A DNA stretch of 64,000 nucleotides from Nocardia suismassiliense (GTDB lineage: Bacteria; Actinomycetota; Actinomycetes; Mycobacteriales; Mycobacteriaceae): positions 3,294,801-3,358,800 of the forward strand of contig NZ_LT985361.1 in the NCBI RefSeq assembly GCF_900269665.1. The letters are read 5' to 3'. Below the pieces are notes generated by a model. That model saw only the letters and a list, made by a program, of their open reading frames with translations. It was not told the DNA's origin and made no database searches. Of the stretch, positions 18,713 to 26,146 are shown piece after piece. The position numbers were made by a program, and so were the translations under genes. Numbering within the stretch: position 1 is the stretch's first letter; every line of letters starts with the position of its first letter.

Positions 18713-19018
18713 GTGGCTACCACGCAGGAAGAAATCGTCGCAGGCATTGCGGAGATCGTCGAGGAGGTGACCGGCATCGAGGCCGCCGAGGTGACGATCG
18801 AAAAGTCCTTTGTCGAGGACCTGGACATCGACTCGCTGTCACTGGTGGAGATCGCCGTGCAGCTGGAGGACCGGTACGACGCCAAGATTCCCGACGAGGA
18901 CATGGCGGGTCTTCGAACAGTCGGCGATGCGGTCGCCTACGTGCAGAAGATGGAGGCGGCGGAGCCGCGACTCGCCGCGGAAATGGAGGCGCGGTTCAAA
19001 GAAGGACAGGAGAATTGA
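18713..19018 (+). CDS. AcpM-like acyl carrier protein
   Basis: A 101-residue acyl carrier protein from a GTG start with GAGAAGG upstream. The phosphopantetheine site is Ser41 in DLDIDSLSLVEI. The C-terminal extension after the helix bundle (residues 82-101, Glu-rich) is the trait of mycobacterial AcpM, the FAS-II carrier of meromycolate chains. The usual neighbours fabD, kasA and kasB are absent, so it is an orphan or second copy. It is followed after 30 bases by an SRPBCC gene, probably in one transcript. Confidence 0.88.
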   Translation: MATTQEEIVAGIAEIVEEVTGIEAAEVTIEKSFVEDLDIDSLSLVEIAVQLEDRYDAKIPDEDMAGLRTVGDAVAYVQKMEAAEPRLAAEMEARFKEGQEN

Positions 19019-19048
19019 GGCCGTTGCCCTCGTAGAGGAGGGACTTCG

Positions 19049-19492
19049 GTGATTGCTGATCCACAGTTGAATCCTGCGGCGGTCGAGCTCGGTAGCTTTT
19101 TTCCGCAGCCGCCGGACGCCGTGTGGCGGGCGTTGACGGAGCCGGATCTGCTGGAGCGGTGGCTGCTCAGACCGACCGGATTCGTCGCCTCGGTGGGAAC
19201 ACGCTTTCGATTCACCGCCTCGGGCGCATCGAACGATGAGATCGTCTGCGAGGTGCTGGCGGCCCGGACGGGTGAACAGTTGACCTACAGCTGGCTGCAT
19301 GCGCAGGCCGAGCAGCCCGCGCGGTGGATTGTCGATTGGACGATACGGCCCCAGGGGCGCGGCACCCGACTTCTGTTGACGCAGACCGGTTTCGACATCG
19401 AAGACCGTCGGCAGAAGATGATTCGTAACGCCACGGAGCGAAGTTGGAAACGTCGCGTTCTGCCTCGACTCGGTGCGGTAATTCACCACTGA
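19049..19492 (+). CDS. SRPBCC (AHSA1-like) domain protein
   Basis: A 147-residue START/Bet v1-like fold. The opening reads FFPQPPDAVWRALTEPDLLERWLL, and the C-terminal helix is preceded by strands TRLLLTQTGFD. These proteins form a hydrophobic cavity for lipids or polyketides; an enzymatic role is not evident. The GTG start has a GGAGGG ribosome site in GTAGAGGAGGGACTTCGGTG. Its place 30 bases behind an acyl carrier protein suggests the ligand may be an acyl chain, which is inference only. Confidence 0.85.
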   Translation: MIADPQLNPAAVELGSFFPQPPDAVWRALTEPDLLERWLLRPTGFVASVGTRFRFTASGASNDEIVCEVLAARTGEQLTYSWLHAQAEQPARWIVDWTIRPQGRGTRLLLTQTGFDIEDRRQKMIRNATERSWKRRVLPRLGAVIHH

Positions 19493-19603
19493 CTGCGGAA
19501 TAGTGCATCCGAGGGTCTTCCAGTCAACGCGAGTGTCGACCACCGCGGGGTGGCCGCTCATCCTGCGTCCGTAGCGGCGGTCTGGTTGGTCGGCTGATCA
19601 GAT

Positions 19604-19646
19604 GGAACTGGTGCTGGCATCGGTCGAGCTGACCAGCACCAGTTCC
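19604..19646. terminator. Strong hairpin between convergent genes
   Basis: A perfect 14-bp stem, GGAACTGGTGCTGG with its complement, around a 15-base loop (15 bp if 19603/19647 pair). It lies between the SRPBCC gene's stop and the stop of the convergent repeat-protein gene. A shared terminator is the simplest reading. Confidence 0.65.
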
Positions 19647-19728
19647 ACGTGATCGCTTGTCCAGGAACGTATTCGGATGTCTCTATCGGAGGCAGGTCAA
19701 CTGCTTGGGGTGGGTAACGGCGGGATAT

Positions 19729-20199
19729 TCAGTTGTCGTCATCACCCTCGCTCTGGTCTTGATCTGGGTTGGTTGTGCCTCCAGCCTGGTTACCCCCGTT
19801 ACCGCTCTGGTTTCCAGCCTGATTACCCGTGCCCCCGGCTTCATTGCCCGCGTTCCCGTTTTCGCTTCCGGCTTGGTTACCCACCTTCCCGTTTTCGCTT
19901 CCGGCTTGGTTACCCACCTTCCCGTTTTGATCGTCGGCTTGGTTATCCCCGTTCCCGGTTTGGCTTTGAACCTTGTTACCTGGGTCGCTGCCATCACCCT
20001 GCGCTTCGCCACCCCCGTTGGCAGCGTCCGCTTCGGCCGCCTTGCCTTCGATGCACTCCTGGAATTCCTTATAGGTCTCTGACTCCTTGGCGCACTGAAC
20101 GACCGCCTTGTCGACGGCTGCGGCTGCGGGTCCGGCGAGCAGGGTGCCTCCGATGCTCGCTGCCGCAACTCCGGCTATGACCAATCCAACCTTCCGCAC
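19729..20199 (-). CDS. Secreted Gly/Asn-rich repeat protein
   Basis: A 156-residue secreted protein. Residues 1-27 are a Sec signal peptide ending GPAAAA. The short mature head contains two cysteines, in VVQCAKE and FQECIEG, about 14 apart. The rest is a low-complexity tail of NQAG and ENG units with two exact 11-residue repeats KVGNQAGSENG. No domain is recognised. The GTG at 20199 has GGAG five bases upstream; a GTG at 20205 is an alternative. Other frames of this segment are open too, but only this one has a signal peptide. Confidence 0.65.
   Translation of the reverse strand: MRKVGLVIAGVAAASIGGTLLAGPAAAAVDKAVVQCAKESETYKEFQECIEGKAAEADAANGGGEAQGDGSDPGNKVQSQTGNGDNQADDQNGKVGNQAGSENGKVGNQAGSENGNAGNEAGGTGNQAGNQSGNGGNQAGGTTNPDQDQSEGDDDN
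19853..19918. repeat. Two tandem 33-bp repeats inside the NQAG gene
   Basis: Two copies of a 33-base unit, 19853-19885 and 19886-19918, each encoding 11 residues on the minus strand, with part of a third copy after them. Copy number could vary by slipped replication. Confidence 0.8.
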
Positions 20200-20354
20200 A
20201 CACACTCCAATCGGTCGAGGAGCCACGAGTGAGCACTGCACGGCGAATGGCTCCGATGAAGGCCGCGCGAACCAACGCCGGGTATTCGGTGCGGACGTAC
20301 TGAAGGATGGGCGGGGTGTCGCAGTGCCGAACCGCGAGGCAATCAGTGAGTAGG

Positions 20355-21380
20355 TCAGGGGCTCGGTAGGGGGTCGGGGGCGATGCGCAGGAGTTGTTTG
20401 CCGAGGTTGCGGCCTTCGAAGAGTCCGCGCAGCATCGTGGGGGCGAGTTCGAGACCCTCCTGGACGTCTTCGGCGTACACGATGTCGCCCTGCGTCATCC
20501 ATGCGTGGAGTCGGCCGAAGGCCTCCGGGAATCGGTCGAGGTAGTCCAGGAAAATGAACCCTTCCATTCGTGCTCGCTTGAGTCCGAGCTGTAGGTAGTT
20601 GCGTGGTCCGGGAGGTGGTTCGCCGACCTCGTAGCCGGAAGAGATGCCGCCGCAGACCACGATCCGGGCTCGCTCGGCGATATTCGCCAGGGCGGCGTCC
20701 AGTACGGCACCACCTACGTTGTCGAAGAACACATTGATACCGTCGGGTGCGAGCTCGCGCAGCTTCGCTTCGACGTCGTCGGTCTTGTAGTCGATGCACG
20801 CGTCGAACCGAGCCACCTCGGTGACCCAGGTGCACTTGGTGGTGCCACCCGCGATGCCGATCACCCTGCACCCCAACGCTTTAGCGATCTGCCCGGCGAT
20901 GGATCCCGTCGCACCGGCAGCGCCCGACACCAGCACAGTATCTCCAGCCGCAGGTTTGCCGATATCGATCATGCCGAAGTACGCGGTCAACCCGGTCGCG
21001 CCGAAAATGCTGAGCATCGCTTTCGGATCCACCCCTGGCGGAACAACATTCAGCCCGAGCAACCCTTGTCCCGTGGCGATCGTGTAGTCCTGCCACCCGA
21101 CCATCCCGCACACCCAATCACCCACTGCGTAGTCGGCGCTGTTGGACGCCACAACCCGCCCGACACCACCGCCGCGCATCACTGCACCCAGCGGCACCGG
21201 ATCCATGTAGTTCGGGCCGTCATTGAGCCAGCCCCGCTGCGTCGGATCGAAAGCCAGCCAGACCACCTTGACGAGTGCCTCGCCCGGTCCAGGAGACGGC
21301 ACGGGGCCACTCCTGAGCTCGAAACTACTGTCATCGACCATGCCGACCGGGCGTTTGACGAGGATCCACTGGCGATTCAC
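20355..21380 (-). CDS. MDR-superfamily NADP-dependent oxidoreductase (CurA-like)
   Basis: A 341-residue zinc-independent medium-chain reductase. The N-terminal GroES-like part is followed by the Rossmann domain with the nucleotide motif SGAAGATGSIAGQIAK; the C-terminal part carries VVCGGISSGYE and FIFLDYLDRFPEA, which fit leukotriene B4 dehydrogenase/CurA relatives. They reduce enone double bonds with NADPH. No zinc ligand cluster is present. It is on the minus strand with a 207-base gap to the divergent GNAT gene. Confidence 0.88.
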   Translation of the reverse strand: MNRQWILVKRPVGMVDDSSFELRSGPVPSPGPGEALVKVVWLAFDPTQRGWLNDGPNYMDPVPLGAVMRGGGVGRVVASNSADYAVGDWVCGMVGWQDYTIATGQGLLGLNVVPPGVDPKAMLSIFGATGLTAYFGMIDIGKPAAGDTVLVSGAAGATGSIAGQIAKALGCRVIGIAGGTTKCTWVTEVARFDACIDYKTDDVEAKLRELAPDGINVFFDNVGGAVLDAALANIAERARIVVCGGISSGYEVGEPPPGPRNYLQLGLKRARMEGFIFLDYLDRFPEAFGRLHAWMTQGDIVYAEDVQEGLELAPTMLRGLFEGRNLGKQLLRIAPDPLPSP

Positions 21381-21587
21381 CGAGCGAAGCTAACCTTGCG
21401 ATCCCGTCGCTGTCATCCGGTTTTCCGGTCCCGCCCAGCGGTATCGGTGAGCCTGTTGCGGCGCCTCTCGGTGACGGCCCGCGCCGATCGGCCCGTTTCG
21501 GCGTAACAAGCCGTGGCGAACCCCCGAACCGAAGGGCAGCAAGCGGTCTCAGCTGCCGAACCACACCGGACGCTATAGTCGGAAGTC

Positions 21588-22217
21588 GTGCTGCACCCGG
21601 ACTATCCGATAGTTACCGAGCGACTACTGCTCCGCCCCGCGACTCTCGCCGATCTCGACGAAATGCATGCCTACAAATCCCAACCGGATGTTTGCCGCTA
21701 TTTGCCGTACGAACCCATGTCGCGCGAACAAGTGGCCGAACGGATTTCGGGTTTATGGGCAAGAACCGAATTGACCGAAGTAGGGCAGTCGCTCAATCTG
21801 TGCGTCGAGGAGAAGGCGTCCGGCCGGTTGCTCGGCGACGTCGTCCTCTTCTGGCGTAACGCCGAAAATCGCACCGGCGAAATCGGATACGTTTTCTCGC
21901 CCGACGCAGCAGGCCACGGCTACGCCACCGAAGCCGCCACCGAACTCTTACGACTGGGCTTCGAAGGACTCGTACTACACCGCATCACCGCCCTACTAGA
22001 TGCCCGCAACACTGCATCCGCCCGCGTCCTGGAGCGACTCGGCATGCGCCGCGAAGCACTCCACCGCGAGGACATGTGGTTCAAGAACGAGTGGAGCGAC
22101 ACGGCGGTATACGCGATGCTCGCGCACGAATGGCACAACCTGCGGACCACCGCAGGCGACCGGGCAGGACTGAACGAGCGGTCGGAGCCTGGCCCGGTGG
22201 ACTTGGTCGGCGGATAG
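21588..22217 (+). CDS. GNAT acetyltransferase (RimJ/RimL type)
   Basis: A 209-residue acetyl-CoA dependent transferase from GTG. It opens VTERLLLRPATLADLDEM, has the acetyl-CoA loop segment FSPDAAGHGYATEAATELL, and ends with the RimJ-type ARNTASARVLERLGMRREA and WFKNEWSDTAVYAML. These proteins acetylate N-termini or small amines; the substrate here is unknown. It is followed by a 228-base gap before the first SARP gene. Confidence 0.88.
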   Translation: MLHPDYPIVTERLLLRPATLADLDEMHAYKSQPDVCRYLPYEPMSREQVAERISGLWARTELTEVGQSLNLCVEEKASGRLLGDVVLFWRNAENRTGEIGYVFSPDAAGHGYATEAATELLRLGFEGLVLHRITALLDARNTASARVLERLGMRREALHREDMWFKNEWSDTAVYAMLAHEWHNLRTTAGDRAGLNERSEPGPVDLVGG

Positions 22218-22445
22218 CGACCACCAGCGGATCTTTCTACTTGCCCGTGCTGGTTGTCATCGATGAACGCGACGGTCCGTCGTCGTTGCTCGGCAGCCAG
22301 AAGATCGATCGGAATAGGCGAGTTCATTCAGTGGACCGAATTTGCTCGATTCGGGCGGATTCGGGTAGCGGTCTACTCGTGTGGGGGAACATGGGGTGGG
22401 GTCTGATGGGGGCGAATGAATTGTATTCGTTGAAAGACGTGGGAT

Positions 22446-23261
22446 ATGTGGGTAGCTAAATCAGCGACTATGGGGTGGGCGCAGCCTGGCTCGGCTGGTC
22501 CACGGGCAGCGGTGTGTGCGAGCGGGAAATCGGGCGCGCGGGCTACTGCGCACCTGGTGTTGTTCGGGGGGTTCGAGCTGCGGTTGGCGGGCGCGAAAGT
22601 GGTGCTGCCGGTGCATGCGCAGCGGGTGCTCGCATATCTGGCGCTGCGCAAGATGGCGGGGGAGGAGTGTGGGCGGCAGGTGCTGGCGGAGCGGTTGTGG
22701 GAGAACTCGTCGCCGGAGCGGTCGTCGGCCAGCTTGCGGACGGCGCTGTGGCGGATCCGCCGTGCCGGTCCGCACTTGCTGGCGGGGGATGCGGATCGGG
22801 TGACGCTGGCTGATCACGTCGAGGTCGACGTGGATCAGTTCCGGCGTCGTGCCGAGGCGATGCTGTCGGGTACCGAGGGCACGCCGGCGCACGTAACCAC
22901 GCTGTGCACGGCGGCCGAACTGTTGCCCGGCTGGGACGAGGACTGGCTGCTGTTGTGCCGCGAACAGGTGCGGATGCTGCGCCTGCATACGTTGGAGGCC
23001 GTCGCGCGCAGGTATTGCGAGCAGAGTCGGTATCCGCAGGCCATCGACCTGATCCTGCGTGTTGTCGCCGAGGAACCACTGCGCGAATCGGCGCAGGCGA
23101 TCCTCATCGACGCCCACCTCGGCGAAGGCAATGCCGCCGAGGCGCGCAGACAATTCGACCAGTTCGCCACCACGCTGTGGCGTGAACTCGAACTGTGCCC
23201 GTCCGCGGAACTCGGGCACCGCGTCGGGCTGCCCGTGTGCGCCGCGACTACGCGGTCTTGA
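22446..23261 (+). CDS. SARP-type (BTAD) regulator, first copy
   Basis: A 271-residue regulator with only the two SARP domains. A winged helix starts at about 38 (VLFGGFEL, then VLAYLALRK and SLRTALWRIRRAG) and a BTAD helical domain runs from about 120 to 255 (LLPGWDEDWL, ATTLWRELELCPSAEL). There is no ATPase or TPR tail, unlike AfsR. It is a close paralogue of the minus-strand regulator at 24956-25735. The start is uncertain, since the conserved part begins near residue 35. The M1-like peptidase gene follows 35 bases later, so the two probably form one unit. Confidence 0.85.
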   Translation: MWVAKSATMGWAQPGSAGPRAAVCASGKSGARATAHLVLFGGFELRLAGAKVVLPVHAQRVLAYLALRKMAGEECGRQVLAERLWENSSPERSSASLRTALWRIRRAGPHLLAGDADRVTLADHVEVDVDQFRRRAEAMLSGTEGTPAHVTTLCTAAELLPGWDEDWLLLCREQVRMLRLHTLEAVARRYCEQSRYPQAIDLILRVVAEEPLRESAQAILIDAHLGEGNAAEARRQFDQFATTLWRELELCPSAELGHRVGLPVCAATTRS

Positions 23262-23296
23262 CGCCGGCGACCACACCTGCGGCGCATGCTGAAACG

Positions 23297-25015
23297 ATGT
23301 CGGCCGACTTCACCAACGCACCTCCTCCGACCAAGGTCGGCGGGCTGCGCGCGGTGCCGATGCACATCCGGGACCTGCGTGCCGTGGTCACCCTCGACGC
23401 CGCGACCGGTACCGGCACCGTCGAGGCGACGCTCGACTACGTAGTCGGCCCGCACGCCGGATCACCGATCTTCGACCTGCGCCAAACCGTGCGGACCTGC
23501 CTGCTCGACGGGGCAAAGCTCGATGTCGCGAAGATCGCTCCGCGCGATGTCGGCGCGGGACCGCACAGCTCGATCCGGCTCATCGGTGTCGAGCAGGCAG
23601 CGGGATCGGCGCACCGGCTCGACCTCACCTACCAGCTGGCGACTCCGGACGCCGACCTCGGCGGCGCCTACCCGCCGGTGCTGCACGGGTCGAACGGGCG
23701 GATCCGCTGGTCGTTCGGCATGTCCGACCTGTTTGCGGGCCGCTATCTCGAAGCCTGGTTCCCGTCGAACCTGCCCTTCGACCAGTTTGCGTGGACGCTC
23801 GAACTACGGATCACCGGCACCACGACCGCGCATTCACTCATCACCAATGGTTCGGCCACCGTGGTCGGCGTGAACGCGTGGTCGGTGCGCTTCCCGGACT
23901 GGTTCACCACCATGTCGTCGCTGCTCGAACTCCGCCCTTCCGACGCGCTGCTGTTCCGGTCGTCGACCGTGGTACTGCCGATTTCCCGGCGGTCGGTGGT
24001 AGTGGAAACGTGGAAACCTGTTGGCGGGCAGGAGAATCTACCCGCGCTGAACAGTCGCATCGGCACGCTGCTCGCGGAGAACGAAACAACCTACGGCGCA
24101 TTCCTCGCCGACCGATTCGTGTGCTTCTTCCACGGCGCCGGTGGCGGAATGGAATACGCCGGAGCGGCAACCACCTCCGCGGGCGCGCTCGGCCATGAAG
24201 TGTTCCACTCCTGGTTCGCTCGCGGCATCACCCCGGCAGCGCAGTCCGACGGCTGGTGGGACGAGGCGTACACCAGCTTCCGCGACGACGGCGACACCCT
24301 GACCGAGCCTTTCGACTTCACGCTGCCACCGGTGGAGCTGTGCTCGCGCAAACCATTTCAGCGCACCACACCGGCGTCCGCATACGACGCGGGCAGTCGC
24401 TTCTTCCGTGGTGTGGCGCAGCGGCTCGGTGCCGACCGGCTGCGCACGCTGATGGGCGAGTTGTACCGCTCCCGCCGTGGAACACCGCTCAGCACAGGCG
24501 AACTGGAAACGCACCTGATCACCCGTTCCGGCGCAACGGATCTCGTAGACGCGTTCCACCGCTTCGTTTACGGCTTCGCAGAGCCCACCCCCGACGCGCG
24601 CATCGAATTCGTCACCGCCCCCGCACTGTGGGTGCGCCGCGCCGCCGACGGCATGGCCACCCACGTCAACCCGAAATCCGGACACGACAACTGGATTCAC
24701 GCCCGCGTGCGTAACGGTGCGAAGGCCGGACCGTGCCGGCACTTCGTCGTCACCTTCACCGTCCGAACCACGACGGCGACACCACCCACCTTTCCCACCG
24801 ACTTCTTCCCCGCGCAGACGGCAACAGTAGGTTTCGATCTCGCACCGGGCCGCTGGCGCACGGTGTCGGCCCGCCTACCCGCGGCGCAACTGCCCGCGCG
24901 CGGCACCCGGATATCGATACTGGCGTCGGTGCACGCCCGCCGCTCCCATCCGGCGTCAGGCACTCGGGTGCGGGAGCCGCCGTCGATTGCGCAGCGCGAC
25001 ATGACCATTGACTGA
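23297..25015 (+). CDS. M1-like gluzincin metallopeptidase without signal peptide
   Basis: A 572-residue protein with an M1 aminopeptidase-like plan: a beta-rich N-terminal domain (1-270), then a catalytic domain. Its zinc site is H300-E-V-F-H304, with a third ligand Glu323 exactly 18 residues after the second His, in WWDEAY. The GAMEN-like exopeptidase motif is replaced by GGMEYAG (283-289). No Sec or Tat signal is present, so it is cytoplasmic or exported otherwise. It is coupled to SARP copy 1 upstream and overlaps the convergent SARP copy 2 by 60 bases. Substrate unknown. Confidence 0.75.
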   Translation: MSADFTNAPPPTKVGGLRAVPMHIRDLRAVVTLDAATGTGTVEATLDYVVGPHAGSPIFDLRQTVRTCLLDGAKLDVAKIAPRDVGAGPHSSIRLIGVEQAAGSAHRLDLTYQLATPDADLGGAYPPVLHGSNGRIRWSFGMSDLFAGRYLEAWFPSNLPFDQFAWTLELRITGTTTAHSLITNGSATVVGVNAWSVRFPDWFTTMSSLLELRPSDALLFRSSTVVLPISRRSVVVETWKPVGGQENLPALNSRIGTLLAENETTYGAFLADRFVCFFHGAGGGMEYAGAATTSAGALGHEVFHSWFARGITPAAQSDGWWDEAYTSFRDDGDTLTEPFDFTLPPVELCSRKPFQRTTPASAYDAGSRFFRGVAQRLGADRLRTLMGELYRSRRGTPLSTGELETHLITRSGATDLVDAFHRFVYGFAEPTPDARIEFVTAPALWVRRAADGMATHVNPKSGHDNWIHARVRNGAKAGPCRHFVVTFTVRTTTATPPTFPTDFFPAQTATVGFDLAPGRWRTVSARLPAAQLPARGTRISILASVHARRSHPASGTRVREPPSIAQRDMTID

Positions 25016-25735
25016 ACGCGGCGTGGGTGGCGGCGGCGCGACCATGCCGACCCGGCCGAACAGCTCCGGCGATGGCCGGATGCTCAGCTCGGTCCAGAGC
25101 AGGTCGGTGAACATGCGCAATTGCCTGCGCGCCTCCACCACATTGCCCTCGCACAGGTGCGCTTCGATCAAGGCCGCCTGCGCCGACTCACGCAGCGGCT
25201 CCTCGGCGACCACCGCGAGCATCACATCGATCGCCTCCGGGTAGCGTCCGCGCTCCGCGAGCTTGCGCGCGTCCACCTCCAGTGCGTGTAACCGCATCTG
25301 CCGCAACTGTTCCCGTGCCAGCAGCAGCCACGTCTCGTCCCAGCCGGGCAGCAGATCGTTGGTGCGTGCCAGCAAGGCGGCGCGGTCACGCGCACAGTCC
25401 TGCTGCGCGGCCAGCATCCGCTCGGCGTTGCCGCGGAACTCGTGCACGTCGACCTGCACGTCGGCGCCGAGACGCACCCGGCCGCCTGCCCCGTGCACCA
25501 GCGCGGGGCTGGCCTGCCGGATCCGCCACAGCGCGGTGCGCAGGCTGGCCCGCGAACGATCCGCGGTCGCGTCGGGCCACAGCCGCTCGGCGAGTACCCC
25601 GCGGTCGCAGTCGGGTTCGGCGATCTGGTCCAGCGCCAGATACGCCAGCACGCGGCGCGAATGTTGCGGCACGGCAACGTGGTTCGCGTCGACCCGCAAT
25701 GCGAATCCGCCGAGCAAACAGATGGCGAGCTGCAT
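24956..25735 (-). CDS. SARP-type (BTAD) regulator, second copy
   Basis: A 259-residue regulator, paralogous along its full length to the copy at 22446-23261 (shared VLAYLAL, VLAERLW, SLRTALWRIR, LLPGWDE, VVAEEPLRESAQA). The winged helix fills about 1-95 and the BTAD domain about 100-235; a Pro-rich, Arg-rich tail follows. It has no ATPase. It is divergent from the large operon starting at 25854; the intergenic 118 bases hold tandem heptamers with 11-bp pitch, so autoregulation and control of the operon are both likely. Confidence 0.88.
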   Translation of the reverse strand: MQLAICLLGGFALRVDANHVAVPQHSRRVLAYLALDQIAEPDCDRGVLAERLWPDATADRSRASLRTALWRIRQASPALVHGAGGRVRLGADVQVDVHEFRGNAERMLAAQQDCARDRAALLARTNDLLPGWDETWLLLAREQLRQMRLHALEVDARKLAERGRYPEAIDVMLAVVAEEPLRESAQAALIEAHLCEGNVVEARRQLRMFTDLLWTELSIRPSPELFGRVGMVAPPPPTPRSVNGHVALRNRRRLPHPSA

Positions 25736-25806
25736 CGAAGCCTCCCTCGGTCACCGGCCGGGTTGTGGCCGGTGCAGCAAGCGTGCCGACGCGATGCTGC
25801 GCGCGC

Positions 25807-25843
25807 GTCAACGCCGCGTCAACGCCGCCCACGCGGCGTTGAC
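25807..25843. promoter_or_regulatory. Candidate SARP-binding repeats
   Basis: The 11-base unit GTCAACGCCGC occurs twice in tandem (25807-25817, 25818-25828), followed by an inverted copy GCGGCGTTGAC at 25833-25843. SARP regulators bind heptamer direct repeats spaced one helical turn (11 bp), and here a SARP gene starts 72 bases away on one side and the operon 11 bases away on the other. Which SARP copy binds is unknown. TTGAC also resembles a -35 element, so part of the motif may be promoter. Confidence 0.55.
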
Positions 25844-25853
25844 GGGAGTTGGT

Positions 25854-26081
25854 ATGGCCACGCGCGAGGGTGTTCCGGTGAGTGGACCCGAGAGCAAGAC
25901 CATCGTGGTGCGGGCCTGGCGTGATCGCGGGCGACTGATCATCCGAGTACTGACGGGTGCCGGCGAGGTGGGCGCCGGACAGGAATGGGTGTTCGCCGAT
26001 ATCGACGCGTCGCTGACCCGGGTCGGCGAGCTGCTCGCCGAGCTGCACGACAATCCCGCGAACGACGAGACAAAGCGTTGA
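25854..26081 (+). CDS. Small protein opening the SPF/hydrolase operon
   Basis: A 75-residue protein. The conserved-looking core is TIVVRAWRDRGRLIIRVL, then an acidic C-terminal helix ASLTRVGELLAELHD. It fits a small alpha/beta protein. There is no signal peptide or membrane segment. The ATG at 25854 and a GTG five codons in are both possible; ribosome-site support is weak (GGGAG about 8 bases upstream). It precedes the 808-residue protein by 65 bases and may act as a chaperone or adaptor, which is guesswork from position. Confidence 0.6.
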   Translation: MATREGVPVSGPESKTIVVRAWRDRGRLIIRVLTGAGEVGAGQEWVFADIDASLTRVGELLAELHDNPANDETKR

Positions 26082-26146
26082 CGCTCGCGCACACCGTGGC
26101 CGCGCACAGTGATCCGAAACGCCCGTCGTTTGCGGAGGTGACCACA

